A stretch of 64,000 nt of DNA from Nocardia sp. XZ_19_385 (GTDB lineage: Bacteria > Actinomycetota > Actinomycetes > Mycobacteriales > Mycobacteriaceae): positions 124,001 through 188,000 of the forward strand of contig NZ_JACVEE010000006.1 of the NCBI RefSeq assembly GCF_015355755.1. The letters run 5' to 3'. Both the position numbers and the translations under genes were made by a program. Below, one piece after another: positions 41,811-49,783 of this stretch; positions within the stretch are counted from its first letter, which is position 1; each line of letters opens with the position of its first letter. Under the pieces are notes generated by a model. The model saw only the letters and a program-made list of their open reading frames with translations. It was not told the origin of the DNA and made no database searches.

Positions 41811-42215
41811 ATGTCCACCACCGCCATCACCCTGACCGACGCCGACAACAGCACCCTGCGCACCGCCGCCTACGGCACCATCGCGCTGCTGGCCGCCGCC
41901 GGCGCACCACACAAGGGCATCGCCTCCGGTTCCATCGCCCTGACCTCCGCGACCGGACTGGTCGGCCACGTGCTCTCCACCAAGTCCAAAGACATCCACC
42001 TGCACGGCAAGTCGGTCGCCGAACTCGCCGACCAGGTCCTGCCGAGCCTTACCGCCGCCATGCACCTGCTCACCAACCAGGCTCCCGCCGAAGCCGACAA
42101 CTTCCGCGACACCATCCTGGTCACCGTCGAAGCCGCGACTCAGACCGGTAAGAGCGCACCCAGCCCGGCCGTGACCGCGATGGCACGCAAGATCACCGCA
42201 GCCCTCGACGCCTGA
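41811..42215 (+). CDS. Hypothetical helical protein, 134 residues
   Basis: Soluble, Ala/Thr-rich, strongly helical protein: MSTTAITLTDADNSTLRTAAYGTIALLAAAGAPHKGIASGSIALTSATGLVGHVLSTKSKDIHLHGKSVAELADQVLPSLTAAMHLLTNQ then a mostly helical tail. No catalytic motif or signal peptide. I cannot name a family. ATG follows GAGGAG at 6 bases. Expression is probably activated through the four phased repeats at 41689-41729. A strong terminator follows (42225-42254), so it is a single-gene unit. Confidence 0.82.
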   Translation: MSTTAITLTDADNSTLRTAAYGTIALLAAAGAPHKGIASGSIALTSATGLVGHVLSTKSKDIHLHGKSVAELADQVLPSLTAAMHLLTNQAPAEADNFRDTILVTVEAATQTGKSAPSPAVTAMARKITAALDA

Positions 42216-42224
42216 CGAATCCGA

Positions 42225-42254
42225 CACCCGCCCACCACAACTGGTGGGCGGGTG
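42225..42254. terminator. 12-bp perfect hairpin between convergent genes
   Basis: CACCCGCCCACC-ACAACT-GGTGGGCGGGTG, 9 bases after the stop of the 41811 gene and 13 bases beyond the sigma-factor stop on the other strand. No T-run, as often in high-GC actinobacteria. Confidence 0.8.
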
Positions 42255-42267
42255 ATGGTTTGATGCG

Positions 42268-43206
42268 CTACCACGATTCGATCAGCGGCACATCGTGCTC
42301 CTGCCGCCGCCATTCCGCGGAGAGGCGAGCGAGCCGGGCCGGGTTGGCGATGCCGCGCACTGCCGCGACCTTGTCCGCACGAATCTCCAGGATCGCGACG
42401 CTCAGGACGCGGTCGTCGAGCGTGAAGACCATGGCCGGGCAGCCGTTGACCAGGGCGGCGTAGATCGAGGGCGCGCCACCGGCGAGTTTGCGTTTGGCCG
42501 CAGAGGGTTTCAGGCCGGCGCTCAGCACGCCCGCGAGCCGCTGCGGGGTCGAGTGCACGATCAGCTTCCGCGCCAGGCCGCCGACGCCGTCGGAGGTGCC
42601 GGTCGCGTCGTCGGTCAGCAGCGCGATCAGCTGTTCGGTGCGGCCGGAGGAGGCGGCCTCGACGAAGGCTTGCACGATTCGACGGGCGGCGGCCTGGTCG
42701 ATGTCCGTACTGGTGCCGGCGGCGGCGATTCGACGCCGGGCCCGGTGCAGGTGTTGCTGACTTCCGGATTCGGTGATGTCGAGGATCTCGGCGATCTCGG
42801 CGTGGCGGTAGGAGAACGCCTCGTTCAGCACGTACACGGCGCGTTCGATCGGCGAGAGGCGCTCCATCAGCATCAGCACCGCGAGGGTCACCGATTCGCG
42901 CTGCTCGACGGTGTCGGCCGGACCCAGCATCGGGTCGCTGTCGAGCAGGGGTTCGGGCATCCACGCGCCGACCGTGCGTTCGTGGCGCACCTTCGCCGAA
43001 CGGAGCCGGTCGAGCGCCAGATTGGTGACGATCTTGGTCAGCCAGGCCTCGGGCACTTCCACGTACTCCCGGTCGGCGGCCTGCCATCGCAGGAACGCGT
43101 CCTGCACCGTGTCCTCGGCGTCGGCGGCCGAGCCGAGGAGACGGTAGGCGAGCGAGGCCAGCCGATTCCGGCTGGCCTCGAAACGCGTCACGGTGGCAGT
43201 GTCCAT
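42268..43206 (-). CDS. ECF41-type RNA polymerase sigma factor
   Basis: 312-residue extracytoplasmic-function sigma factor with the ECF41 (SigJ-like) layout. Region 2 is SLAYRLLGSAADAEDTVQDAFLRWQ, region 4 is LSPIERAVYVLNEAFSYRHAEIAEILDITESGSQQHLHRARRR, and a SnoaL-like C-terminal domain (from IVQAFVEAASSGRTEQLIALLTDD) replaces an anti-sigma factor and modulates activity. In this group the sigma gene lies beside an oxidoreductase, epimerase or carboxymuconolactone decarboxylase, its usual only target. Here the FAD/NAD oxidoreductase lies 11 bases upstream on the same strand. Confidence 0.92.
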   Translation of the reverse strand: MDTATVTRFEASRNRLASLAYRLLGSAADAEDTVQDAFLRWQAADREYVEVPEAWLTKIVTNLALDRLRSAKVRHERTVGAWMPEPLLDSDPMLGPADTVEQRESVTLAVLMLMERLSPIERAVYVLNEAFSYRHAEIAEILDITESGSQQHLHRARRRIAAAGTSTDIDQAAARRIVQAFVEAASSGRTEQLIALLTDDATGTSDGVGGLARKLIVHSTPQRLAGVLSAGLKPSAAKRKLAGGAPSIYAALVNGCPAMVFTLDDRVLSVAILEIRADKVAAVRGIANPARLARLSAEWRRQEHDVPLIESW

Positions 43207-43217
43207 GAGGCGTGACT

Positions 43218-44408
43218 TTATGCGGTGACGACCTCGGGCGAATACCCGCTGGTAATGGCCAGGCGGTACTGGTGATTCGGCTTTCCGAAGGTCGGGCGGC
43301 TGATCGCCCAGCCGCTGACTGCCACGATCGCCGACTTGACTCCGGCCGCCGACCGGCCGCACAGCGCACCGGGCTTCGAGCGAGCGTCACCGTCGACCAG
43401 CTGGAAGATCGCGTCCTTGCGGCCGAGACTGATGTGGTTGCCGACATAGGACAGCCCGGCTGTCTTGATCTTGCGCCCGGTCCGGTCGCCGATGATCGCG
43501 GCCACCGCCTGCGTGCCGGTGAATCCCGCGGAAGCGCAGGACATCGGCAGCGGCCGGCCGTTGTCGCCGATGACGAAGGCGCTGTCACCGGCAACATAGA
43601 CATCCGGGTGCGAGACCGACCGCATCTGACGGTCGACCCGGATCTGGCCGTTGGCTTCCACCGCGAGGCCGCTGGCGGCGGCGATCGGGTGCACGGCGAA
43701 GCCGGCGGTCCACACGGTCGCGTCGGCGGCGAACACGGTGCCGTCGGCGGCGATCGCCGCCGTTTCCTCGACGCGCTCGATACCGGTGTGCTCGTGGACG
43801 GTGATACCGAGCCGGTCGAAGGCGTTCAGCAGGTGACGGCGAGCCTTGGGGCCCAGCCAGCCGCCGAGTTCGCCTCTGGTGGCGAGGCTGACCTGAAGTC
43901 CTGGACGGGATTCGGCGATCTCGGTGGCGGCCTCGATCGCGGTCAGGTTGCCGCCGACGACCAGCACCTTCCCTTCCTCGCCCAGCTCATCCAGGCGTGC
44001 GCGCAGGCGCAGCGCCGCCGGTCGTGCGGCTACGTGGAAGGCGTGCTCGGCGACGCCCGCGACGCCGTGGTCGGCGGCGGTGCTGCCCAGCGCGTAGAGC
44101 AGGGTGTCGTAGCCGATCCGGCCAGCGCCCGCGCTGTCGGCGACTGTGACAGTCCGGTGCTCGACGTCGACGTCGGTGACCCGCGCGACCCGCAGCCGAA
44201 TGTCGGTGCCCGCGAACACTTCCGCCAGCGGCCGGTGCCGGAGCTCGTGCCCGACGGCGAGTTGATGCAGGCGCAGCCGCTCGACGAAATCGGGTTCGGC
44301 GTTGACGACGGTGATCTCGAAGTCGTCGGAATGGAGTTGGCGAGCCAGGTATCCGGCGGAGAAGGCTCCGGCGTATCCGGCCCCGAGAACGACGATGCGG
44401 TGCTTCAT
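43218..44408 (-). CDS. NAD(P)/FAD-dependent oxidoreductase (NDH-2-like)
   Basis: 396-residue flavoprotein: FAD motif VVLGAGYAGAFSAGYLAR, second dinucleotide motif VLVVGGNLTAIEAATEI, and FAD-binding DVYVAGDSAFV. It resembles type II NADH dehydrogenase and sulfide-quinone-reductase-like enzymes but lacks a C-terminal membrane anchor. In ECF41 loci such an oxidoreductase is the sigma factor's target. ATG follows CAGGAG. A candidate ECF41 promoter lies 33-59 bases upstream, so the two-gene unit is probably self-activated. Confidence 0.9.
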   Translation of the reverse strand: MKHRIVVLGAGYAGAFSAGYLARQLHSDDFEITVVNAEPDFVERLRLHQLAVGHELRHRPLAEVFAGTDIRLRVARVTDVDVEHRTVTVADSAGAGRIGYDTLLYALGSTAADHGVAGVAEHAFHVAARPAALRLRARLDELGEEGKVLVVGGNLTAIEAATEIAESRPGLQVSLATRGELGGWLGPKARRHLLNAFDRLGITVHEHTGIERVEETAAIAADGTVFAADATVWTAGFAVHPIAAASGLAVEANGQIRVDRQMRSVSHPDVYVAGDSAFVIGDNGRPLPMSCASAGFTGTQAVAAIIGDRTGRKIKTAGLSYVGNHISLGRKDAIFQLVDGDARSKPGALCGRSAAGVKSAIVAVSGWAISRPTFGKPNHQYRLAITSGYSPEVVTA

Positions 44409-44440
44409 GATGCGCTCCTGTCTGGTTCTTGTGCTCCCTG

Positions 44441-44467
44441 AACGAGACAGCCCCCGAGTTCCTGACA
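44441..44467 (-). promoter_or_regulatory. Candidate ECF41 promoter
   Basis: On the minus strand: TGTCAGG (44467-44461), 16 bases, CGTT (44444-44441). The published ECF41 consensus is TGTCACA, about 16 bases, CGTC. Position is right for the oxidoreductase-sigma operon. Confidence 0.5.
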
Positions 44468-44506
44468 GGATCGATCAGTGACCTGCGTCACCCGCCGCCG
44501 CGAAGC

Positions 44507-45619
44507 TCATTCACACAATGCGTGGGTGAGGATCCCGCCGATGTCCACCGACGCGGGTTTGCCGGTGAAGGAGACGGTGACCGCGCGGCCCGCGGCGGTG
44601 GCCCCGGAGATGGCGGTGAAGCCGCGGACGCCGCCGATGTGGCCGACATATTGTGCGCCGCAAGGGAGTTGGGCGTAGCCGACGCCGAGCCCGTAGGACA
44701 TGCCGTCACCGTTGCCCATATCGACCCCGTCGAGCATTTGCCGCAGCTGGGGTTGCGGGACCACCTGGCCGGACAGCAGTGCGGTGTAGAAGCGGTTCAG
44801 GTCGGCGCCGGTGCTGACCAGCGCGCCTGATGTCCAAGGAAGCGAGGGTTCCATCAGCGTGACGTCGGTGATGGTGCCGTCGACGGCGGTGTAGCCGGTG
44901 GGATGTGGGGCGCGCAGACCGGTTTCGGCGGTGGCCGGGAGGTAGGTGTCCGACAGGCCCAGTGGGGTGAGGATGCGATCGCGGAGCTCATCGGTGAAGC
45001 GGTGTCCGGTGACCGCCTCGATCAGCATGCCCGCGACGATGTAATTGGTGTTGGTGTACTGGAATCGGGCGCCTGGGGCGAATTGCGCGGGCAGCCGCAA
45101 GGCGATCTCGATCTCCTGCGCCGGAGTGTAGGTGTGGCCGTTGCGGGCCGCCGCGTGCTCGTTCAGTTCCGGGGTTTCCGCCGGCTCGGGCAGGCCGCTT
45201 CGATGGCCCAGGATTTGGCGGACGGTGATGGCGCGGCCGTCCACACCGTCGCCGGTGAGCAGGCCGGGCAGATAGGTGTCGATCGACATGTCGAGGTCGA
45301 CGCGCTGTTCGGCGACCAGTTGCAGCACGATCGCGGCGGTGAAGCTCTTGGTGACGCTGCCGACCCGGACATACTGCGGACGATCGGCGGGAATCGTTGC
45401 GCCCGTAGCGATGTCGGCGCGGCCTGCGGTCGAAACGGTGGTGCCGCCGTTGTCGGTGAGCGTGGCGATTGCTCCGACGGCGCCCGCGCGGATCACCGCG
45501 TCGAGGTCGCCGCGCACCGCAGTCATGGGGGCGGCGGAGGGCTCGGCCGCGCTCGTCGCACAGGCGGACAGGAGCACCGCGGCAGTGCAGATCGGGAGGG
45601 TGAAGACTCGTAAACGCAT
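44507..45619 (-). CDS. Serine hydrolase lipoprotein (beta-lactamase / DD-peptidase fold)
   Basis: 370-residue exported lipoprotein: signal MRLRVFTLPICTAAVLLSAC with lipid-modified Cys20. The beta-lactamase-like serine hydrolase domain carries SVTK (Ser88, Lys91), YTN (Tyr188, Asn190) and HIGG near the C-terminus in place of the KTG triad. These are the marks of class C-like esterases and D-alanyl-D-alanine carboxypeptidase relatives. True beta-lactamase activity is unlikely to be inferable. No ribosome site is clear before the ATG at 45619. Confidence 0.9.
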   Translation of the reverse strand: MRLRVFTLPICTAAVLLSACATSAAEPSAAPMTAVRGDLDAVIRAGAVGAIATLTDNGGTTVSTAGRADIATGATIPADRPQYVRVGSVTKSFTAAIVLQLVAEQRVDLDMSIDTYLPGLLTGDGVDGRAITVRQILGHRSGLPEPAETPELNEHAAARNGHTYTPAQEIEIALRLPAQFAPGARFQYTNTNYIVAGMLIEAVTGHRFTDELRDRILTPLGLSDTYLPATAETGLRAPHPTGYTAVDGTITDVTLMEPSLPWTSGALVSTGADLNRFYTALLSGQVVPQPQLRQMLDGVDMGNGDGMSYGLGVGYAQLPCGAQYVGHIGGVRGFTAISGATAAGRAVTVSFTGKPASVDIGGILTHALCE

Positions 45620-45683
45620 GAGCCGACGGTAGGAATCGCAGGCCCGCGAACACATTGGACCGCAGTACTACAAGCACCCCGGA

Positions 45684-45713
45684 CTGGAGTGCCAGGCGCG
45701 CCTGGCACTCCAG
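45684..45713. terminator. 30-bp perfect inverted repeat after thiolase gene
   Basis: The arm CTGGAGTGCCAGGCG is followed directly by its exact reverse complement. As RNA it gives a 13-bp stem with a 4-base loop. It lies 3 bases beyond the thiolase stop and is the probable terminator of the DUF35/thiolase operon. Confidence 0.8.
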
Positions 45714-45716
45714 CTG

Positions 45717-46916
45717 TCAGCGGGTGGCGATGATCGCCGAACCGTGCCCGAAAAGCCCTTGGTTCACGGCGATTCCGGCACGCGCGTCCTCGACCTGACG
45801 GCCGTCGGCCTGCCCGCGCAACTGCCAGGTGAGCTCGCAGATCTGCGCGATCGCCTGCGCGGGGATCGCCTCGCCGAAACTGGCCAGCCCACCGCTCGGA
45901 TTCACCGGGACGCGTCCACCCAATGTTGTTGCGCCACTGCGCAGTAGCGCCTCGGCGCCACCGGTTTCGCAGAGCCCGATGTCCTCGTACCAGTCCAGCT
46001 CCAGCGCCGTGGACAGGTCGTAGACTTCGGCGAAGGACAGGTCCGCGGGCCCGAGCCCGGCCTCTTCGTACGCGGCGTGCGCGATGGCCGAGCGGAACGC
46101 GCGCGGCGGCTCAGCGAAAGCCACCGCCGAGTCCGTCGCGAAATCCGGCAGATCGAGGACGGTTTTCGGGAACGTCGGGGTGACCGTCGACAGCGCCCGG
46201 ATGCGGACCGGATCGGCGACACCGTGGCGGCGCGCGAACTCCATCGAGGTCAGCACCAGCGCGGCCCCGCCGTCGCTGGTGGCGCAGATGTCGAGCAGCC
46301 GCAACGGATCCGAGACGATCGCGGAGGCGGCCACCTCTTCTGCCGAAACTTCCTTGCGGTAGCGGGCATACGGGTTGTTCAGGCCGTGCTTGGCGTTCTT
46401 CACCTTGACCGCGGCGAAATCATCGAGCGTGGCGCCGTGCATCGCCATCCGGCGGCGGGCATAGAGCGCGAAATAGATGGGGTTGGTGGCGCCGAGCAGG
46501 TGGAAGCGCAACCAATCCGGATCGTCGCGCCGCTCACCGCCGACCGGCTGGAAGAAGCCCTTCGGGGCGGCGTCCGCGCCGATCACCAGCGCCACGTCGC
46601 ACAATCCGGCCAGGATCTGGGCACGGGCGTTGGCGATAGCCTGCGCACCGGACGCGCAGGCGGCGTAACTGCTCGAGATCCGCGCGCCCGACCAGCCCAG
46701 CGCCTGGGCGAAGGTCGCGCCGGCGACGAAACCGGGGTATCCGTTGCGGATGGTGTCCGCGCCCGCGATGTAGCCGACGTCGCGATGGTCCACCCCGGCA
46801 TCGGCCAAGGCCGCGCGGGCGGCGACCAGCCCGTATTCGACGAAGTTTCGCCCCCACTTGCCCCACTGGTGCATGCCCGCACCGAGGACGGCGATGTCGC
46901 GATTGGTGTCAGTCAT
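45717..46916 (-). CDS. Thiolase family / lipid-transfer (SCP-x, Ltp-like) protein
   Basis: 399-residue thiolase-fold enzyme. It has the N-terminal LGAGMHQWGKWGRNFVEYG block, active-site Cys region SSYAACASGAQAIANARAQILAG, and the C-terminal NPSGGLASFGEAIPAQAIAQICELTWQLRGQ plus GLFGHGSA. Together with an adjacent DUF35 OB-fold protein this is the pattern of SCP-x/Ltp2-like retro-aldolases and thiolases of steroid side-chain and lipid breakdown. It starts with ATG overlapping the DUF35 stop by 8 bases. A KstR-like palindrome lies over the operon promoter. Confidence 0.9.
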   Translation of the reverse strand: MTDTNRDIAVLGAGMHQWGKWGRNFVEYGLVAARAALADAGVDHRDVGYIAGADTIRNGYPGFVAGATFAQALGWSGARISSSYAACASGAQAIANARAQILAGLCDVALVIGADAAPKGFFQPVGGERRDDPDWLRFHLLGATNPIYFALYARRRMAMHGATLDDFAAVKVKNAKHGLNNPYARYRKEVSAEEVAASAIVSDPLRLLDICATSDGGAALVLTSMEFARRHGVADPVRIRALSTVTPTFPKTVLDLPDFATDSAVAFAEPPRAFRSAIAHAAYEEAGLGPADLSFAEVYDLSTALELDWYEDIGLCETGGAEALLRSGATTLGGRVPVNPSGGLASFGEAIPAQAIAQICELTWQLRGQADGRQVEDARAGIAVNQGLFGHGSAIIATR

Positions 46917-47355
46917 TGACCGGCCTCCACATCCACACGGTGTGCTCCGCTTCCTCGTCGGCGTAGAGCGTGCCCAGGGCCAGCTCGACCGGCATGCCGA
47001 CGGCCAGGTCGTCCACCGTGAATCCGGGCACGACCTGCCCGAGAATCACCATCTGCTCGACCTCGAGTTCCACTGCCGCAACGACATACGGCACGAACGG
47101 ATCGGGCGAGATGTAGGGCGCGGGCGGTTTGTAGCGGGCGTCCGCGTACGACCAGATCCGGCCGCGCGTGGAAAACAGGTATTCGGCGAGCTCGGAGCCG
47201 TCCTTCGGCGCCGCGCAGTACGGGTTGCGACAGGCGAGGGTGTTCCGCGGGAAATACGGTGTGCCGCAGGTATTACAGCGACTTCCCTGAAGACGTATCG
47301 CGCCGTCTTCCGTGGTGAACCAGTCCGCCACGGCGGGGCGTTGTTCTTTCTGCAC
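46909..47355 (-). CDS. DUF35 OB-fold protein (thiolase partner)
   Basis: 148-residue protein with the rubredoxin-like zinc ribbon (SRCNTCGTPYFPRNTLACRNPYCAA, four Cys) followed by an OB fold (GRIWSYADARYKPPAPYISPDPFVPYVVAAVELE...GMPVELALGTLY). DUF35 proteins form obligate complexes with Ltp-type aldolases and thiolases and complete their active site. Start is GTG at 47355 (VQKEQRP), close behind CTATAC, so the leader is very short. First gene of the operon with the thiolase. Confidence 0.87.
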   Translation of the reverse strand: MQKEQRPAVADWFTTEDGAIRLQGSRCNTCGTPYFPRNTLACRNPYCAAPKDGSELAEYLFSTRGRIWSYADARYKPPAPYISPDPFVPYVVAAVELEVEQMVILGQVVPGFTVDDLAVGMPVELALGTLYADEEAEHTVWMWRPVND

Positions 47356-47369
47356 AGGGCCGACGGTAT

Positions 47370-47383
47370 AGGAACACGTTCTA
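47370..47383. promoter_or_regulatory. KstR-like operator
   Basis: AGGAACACGTTCTA on the plus strand matches the KstR consensus TnnAACnnGTTnnA at all fixed bases except the first. It lies 15 bases upstream of the DUF35 start, next to a CTATAC -10 element. KstR represses cholesterol-catabolism genes in mycobacteria and relatives. Confidence 0.5.
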
Positions 47384-47437
47384 CCTTGGGGGCGAAATCG
47401 GCTCCGGCGCCGCACGGGCGGCGGTACGGTGCTTGCG

Positions 47438-48169
47438 ATGGGCACGAAAGCTGTTGAACCGCGGGCGATCCGTAACGTCGTTCTCTTCGGGGATCTCGAC
47501 GGGACGACCGGCTTGGCTCAGCGGCTGGCTCGGCTGTCCGGAAACCGGCCCGCCCCGGCCGTGATCCATTGGGCGACAGATCAAGTCGAGCACACCATCC
47601 GGGTCGCCGACGTCTCGGACCACCCGCCGGAGCGGTCCATCCGGGTAGCCGATGGGGCGATCGCGGTCATCGATGCCGCCACGGGCAGCACCTCCCGGCT
47701 GGAGGCGATGTTGCGGGCCGCCGACGACTACCAGGTCGCCCGGCTGTGCCTGATCACCGGACTCGATCGGCCCGGCGCCGACTTCGACCGCTGCGTCCGC
47801 CGGATCACCGATATTCGCGGCGCGGTCCCGTTGCCGCTACAGATTCCGGTCGGCGCGGGCGTGGCGTTCGACGGTGTCATCGATCTGATTCGGATGCCCG
47901 CGTCCGCCGAAATTCCTGGGAGCAGTTGGCGAATCGCCGAGCCTTGGCATCGCGCGCTCATCGCGGCGGTGGGCGAGCAGGACACCGAGCTCACGCCCGA
48001 ACGGCTGCACTACCGCATCCGCCGCCTCACCCGCCTCGGCGAGGTTGTGCCCGTCCTGTGCGGCGTATCGCCCGGCAGCGACGATCTCGCCTCGCTGCTG
48101 GACGCCGTCGTCCGATACCTGCCCTCCCCCATGGACGTCTGTCAACCCGAACACGCCCTCGACTATTGA
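47438..48169 (+). CDS. Degenerate EF-G GTPase-domain paralogue
   Basis: 243-residue protein that aligns along its length with the G domain of elongation factor G. DGAIAVIDAATGSTSRLEAMLRAADDYQVARLCLITGLDRPGADF matches EF-G DGAVAVFDG...NKMDRxGADF. Other matches are LPLQIPVGAGVAFDGVIDLI and a C-terminal ELTPERLHYRIRRLTRLGEVVPVLCGVSP...LLDAVVRYLPSPMDV. The P-loop is altered to GDLDGTTG (18-25, the Lys is lost), the DxxG switch is eroded, and NKxD is TGLD (107-110), so GTP binding is unlikely. Domains II-V are absent. Start ATG at 47438 lies 7 bases after a TACGGT box, suggesting a leaderless mRNA. Function unknown. Confidence 0.85.
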   Translation: MGTKAVEPRAIRNVVLFGDLDGTTGLAQRLARLSGNRPAPAVIHWATDQVEHTIRVADVSDHPPERSIRVADGAIAVIDAATGSTSRLEAMLRAADDYQVARLCLITGLDRPGADFDRCVRRITDIRGAVPLPLQIPVGAGVAFDGVIDLIRMPASAEIPGSSWRIAEPWHRALIAAVGEQDTELTPERLHYRIRRLTRLGEVVPVLCGVSPGSDDLASLLDAVVRYLPSPMDVCQPEHALDY

Positions 48170-48186
48170 CCGCGGTGGCGTATCGG

Positions 48187-48408
48187 CTATTCGGCGAGCT
48201 GATCCGCCTTCGGCCGTCTCTCGACCTCGGTGGATCGTGCGGAAGCGATCGTCTGCTGTGCGCGCCGGCGAGGCTGGCATCGTTCCGAGCACGCGGTGTG
48301 GATTTCCGCGGCACGGATCGCATCGATGACGTCGAGTTCGCCCGGGTCGGAAAGGCAGTCGTAGAGGTTCTGGTAGAGCCGTAACGTAGGCGCGTACTGG
48401 AAGCTCAT
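48187..48408 (-). CDS. Possible small protein, 73 residues
   Basis: Short reading frame starting MSFQYAPTLRLYQNLYDCLSDPGELDVIDAIRAAEIHTACSERCQPRRRAQQ, preceded by GAAGGGG at a suitable distance. The composition looks coding (hydrophobic/acidic N-terminal half, basic C-terminal half) but no family is recognised. The frame continues upstream to 48495 without support. The 214 bases from 48409 to 48622 hold nothing I can assign. Confidence 0.45.
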   Translation of the reverse strand: MSFQYAPTLRLYQNLYDCLSDPGELDVIDAIRAAEIHTACSERCQPRRRAQQTIASARSTEVERRPKADQLAE

Positions 48409-48622
48409 CGGCGTAACCCCTTCGATACTCGCAGCCTCGCGGCTTGTATCCGGAATTAGCGGGATAGTTACCGCCCGCTGTAACGCGACAGCCATGAAGG
48501 TTCTTTACCCAGATAATCAGCGTTGAACCCTCGTGATGCGGAGCTGTAGCCGAGGCGCCGAGTTGGACCGTTGAGCGGGACCGGCATCGCCGCGCGCGGT
48601 CCGGGCGAGGTAAGCCCGACGC

Positions 48623-49783
48623 ATGAGTGAATCTATCGGCCCGCTGGTGCCCACCGACGAAGGTTTCCATCATCAGATCGTGGACACCTTCGCCACGGTG
48701 GCAAGCAGCGATCTGTCCTGGACCGAGAAGGTGTGCGCCATGGCGGCGGCTCGAGATGGCAGTCTGCAGTTGGGGTTCGGGCTCGGCAAATATGTGAACC
48801 GCAATGTCATGGATGGCTACGCGGGCATATCGCGCGGCGTCGAGCAGGTTACGGTGCGCGCCAATCGGGAGCTGCTGCCGGAGCCGGAGCGCACCGTGAT
48901 CGGGCCGGTCCGCTACGAAGTGCTCGAACCGCTGAAGAAGATCCGGTTCGTGCTGGAGCCCAACGATATCCAGCCGATCGCCTTCGATTGGACCTTCACC
49001 GCGGAACTGCCCGCCCAGCTGGAGGACCGTACCCATATGCGCGCCGGCTATCGAGTCTCGGCGAATCTGGTGCGCTACCACCAGATCGGCGTCGCCTCCG
49101 GCTGGGTCGACATCGACGGCCGCCGTACCGAGATCACCCCGGAGGATTGGGTTTCCACCCGGGACCACTCCTGGGGCGTGCGCTACGACGTCGGCCGGCC
49201 CCGCCCCGACGTGCAGGCGATGGAGCTGCCGCCTGAGGTTTCCTTCCGGATGATCTGGTGTCCGGCGCTGCTCGAGCGCGCGGACGGCAGCCGCTACGGC
49301 ATCCACCTGCACTATCAGATCATCGAGGCGACCGGGTTCTCGTCCAAGACCGTCATGGGCGGGCTGCAATATTCGGACGGACGAGTGCTGCGCTGGCGCG
49401 ATCTGACTCCCGAGCTTCGATTCGATCCCGATAATCGGCGACTGCTGGGCGGCCGTATCCATGCCACCGACGTCGACGGCACCGCCCGCACCCTGGACAT
49501 CGAGGTGGTCTCCGACACCGGATTCCACCTGGGCGCGGGTCTTTACCACGGTTACAAGGATCGCTTCCACGGCGAATGGCTCGGCCCCGGATCCCATCTC
49601 GACGGCGAGCGGATCGCCGACTGTTCCACCCCTGCCAACGCCCGCCAGTTGCACCAGATCCGCGATACCGTCGTGCGCATCACCGACCCGGTCGGCGGTG
49701 GTGTCGGCTACGGGAACTGCCAGCCGATCATCACCGGCGCCGACGCCGCGCTCGGGCTGAGCATGGACAGCAGCTTCATGTAG
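48623..49783 (+). CDS. Hypothetical protein, DUF7064/7065-like
   Basis: 386-residue soluble protein with beta-rich character. Notable parts are RNVMDGYAGISRGVEQVTVRANRELLPEPERTVIGPVRYEVLEPLKKIRFVLEPNDIQPIAFDWTFTAELPAQLEDR, WVDIDGRRTEITPEDWVSTRDHSWGVRYDVG, and a C-terminal GYGNCQPIITGADA. It resembles DUF7064/7065 (calycin/lipocalin-like) proteins common in mycobacteria and Nocardia near lipid or steroid genes; activity is not established. ATG follows GAGGTAAG. Its end overlaps the convergent gene at 49776 by 8 bases. Confidence 0.8.
   Translation: MSESIGPLVPTDEGFHHQIVDTFATVASSDLSWTEKVCAMAAARDGSLQLGFGLGKYVNRNVMDGYAGISRGVEQVTVRANRELLPEPERTVIGPVRYEVLEPLKKIRFVLEPNDIQPIAFDWTFTAELPAQLEDRTHMRAGYRVSANLVRYHQIGVASGWVDIDGRRTEITPEDWVSTRDHSWGVRYDVGRPRPDVQAMELPPEVSFRMIWCPALLERADGSRYGIHLHYQIIEATGFSSKTVMGGLQYSDGRVLRWRDLTPELRFDPDNRRLLGGRIHATDVDGTARTLDIEVVSDTGFHLGAGLYHGYKDRFHGEWLGPGSHLDGERIADCSTPANARQLHQIRDTVVRITDPVGGGVGYGNCQPIITGADAALGLSMDSSFM

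Noticed and set aside
47837..49654. 605-codon minus-strand frame across several genes
   Set aside because: Antisense to the EF-G-like and DUF7064-like genes, with no motifs. The embedded 73-residue frame at 48187 is a separate, better-supported candidate.
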